From: a virus
IMG/VR virus record: IMGVR_UViG_3300035162_001028
Span: 1 to 24,039 of that record
DNA length: 24,039 nt
Strand: one strand, 5' to 3'
The notes under the pieces: model-generated
Database searches by the model: none
Seen by the model: the letters and a program-made list of their open reading frames with translations, nothing else
What the model was told of the DNA's origin: nothing
Translations under genes and position numbers: made by a program
Shown here: positions 23,182-24,039 of the stretch, piece by piece
Position numbering within the stretch: position 1 is the first letter of the stretch
How the letters are laid out: each line of letters opens with the position of its first letter

Positions 23182-24039
23182 TCATGCTATATCAAAGGAA
23201 CTATCATCAACTTCGACAACGCCGTTGTTTTTTAGACGAGCAGTTTCTCCTTCACTGGTTCGCAGTGTCTTGGTTTTCTTCTCGGTTGCTGGTTGTAATT
23301 CATCATCTCTTCGCGCTTGAGGGTCGAAGTCGGGCATAGTGTCGTCACGGATATTCTCGGTCGGGCCTCGCGGTGAGTGGTCAAGACTCGCATATCCAAT
23401 CCCAAGACCTTGAACACCTGTGCTGGTAATCTTTTCTTTAGAGAGATGTTCCAAACCGCGCTCCATGAGTTCAAGACCGCGCTTAATGACCTCTTCCTCT
23501 TCTTCAAGAATCTTCTTTGGTTTCTTGGAGTGACCTGCTGGTGGTTCGGGATTCACTTCATCATATTCGGGTTCATCGGACTCTTCTCTCTTTAGCAACC
23601 AAATGGCTTTAGCCTCCCAATACGCTTCTTGGTCGTTGGCTAACTTGACGAGATACTCATTGCCCCATATAGATGATTGAGGTTCGACATACCAAAACCC
23701 GTCTTCTTTGTGGGTTTTGCAAATGACTTCATCATCGAACGCGGGGAACATGATTGTGATTTTCCCTTTCTTCATATTGACTTGTTGAGGAATGTGATGG
23801 TCACCAGCCAATATAGCGAGTGTTTCAACACTGTTCGCGGCGAGTGGTTCAGCGTCCGTCAACTTGGCTGAACGGATGCGATACACTGGATGTTCACTCT
23901 TAGATGCACTTACACCTGTGCATCGAACAGTGGCGAAGTCACCGACATTGAAACCGCGTGGGCCTTTTGCGCTCCCTACATTCATGTAGTGTTCTTTACC
24001 AACTTGCTGTGCGCGCTTACCATAGTGTTCGGGATTCAT
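23182..24039 (-). CDS. Partial protein with OB-like segment and charged helix (at least 285 aa)
   Basis: The frame is open to the window edge. The Met at 24039 may be internal, so the true start probably lies outside. The first visible 75 residues (KGPRGFNVGDFATVRCTGVS, then VYRIRSAKLTDAEPL) have the 'G..VGD...VR......YR.R..KL' pattern of an OB fold, like that at the end of ATP-dependent DNA ligases; this is a weak resemblance. A beta section follows (about 90-140), then a charged helix (KKILEEEEEVIKRGLELMER, about 173-200) and a flexible tail ending GVVEVDDSSFDIA. Position directly before the prohead protease suggests the portal region or a protein fused to it. I cannot name a function. Confidence 0.6.
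   Translation of the reverse strand: MNPEHYGKRAQQVGKEHYMNVGSAKGPRGFNVGDFATVRCTGVSASKSEHPVYRIRSAKLTDAEPLAANSVETLAILAGDHHIPQQVNMKKGKITIMFPAFDDEVICKTHKEDGFWYVEPQSSIWGNEYLVKLANDQEAYWEAKAIWLLKREESDEPEYDEVNPEPPAGHSKKPKKILEEEEEVIKRGLELMERGLEHLSKEKITSTGVQGLGIGYASLDHSPRGPTENIRDDTMPDFDPQARRDDELQPATEKKTKTLRTSEGETARLKNNGVVEVDDSSFDIA

Overview
This window is the virion-assembly (late) module of a tailed dsDNA virus of the HK97/Caudoviricetes lineage. Every credible gene is on the minus strand, so transcription runs from right (24039) to left (1). Gene order is classic: [partial OB-like protein] - prohead protease/scaffold - major capsid protein - decoration and auxiliary head proteins - head-tail connector - neck protein - tail terminator - tail tube - tail assembly chaperones G and G-T - tape measure - distal tail protein - giant fibre/adhesin-like protein. 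One tube-like gene with no sheath gene suggests a long non-contractile (siphovirus-like) tail. There are no tRNAs, CRISPR arrays, insertion sequences or integrase genes, and no stretch over 300 bases lacks a gene.

Host: ribosome-binding sites are very uniform, mostly GAGGTGAT placed 3-5 bases before the start. Neighbouring genes often share stop and start bases (TGATG, TAATG, ATGA). GGTGAT-type sites are common in euryarchaea but also pair with bacterial 16S rRNA. An archaeal host, for example a marine euryarchaeon, is plausible but not shown by this sequence.

Right part (24039-18649): the end of an OB-like/charged protein, a prohead protease fused to a scaffold-like acidic tail, the major capsid protein, then a run of small head genes. 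These include a HeH/LEM-domain protein that appears to start at CTG, a 57-residue gene starting at TTG, and a zinc-ribbon protein. Middle part (18645-11567): connector, neck protein, terminator, an unusually long tube protein, a 49-residue protein with nine cysteines, a SAP-domain protein, the G/G-T chaperones with a clear programmed -1 frameshift signal (CCCTTTA plus a downstream hairpin), and the tape measure. Left part (11570-1): a distal tail protein, then one uninterrupted reading frame of at least 3,464 codons that runs off the window. It begins with a LamG/concanavalin-A-like domain.

The most notable features are the giant open frame, the frameshift cassette, and the apparent complete absence of five palindromic tetramers (GATC, AGCT, GTAC, ACGT, CTAG) from the 24 kb. 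The last was judged by eye and suggests strong restriction-driven selection.
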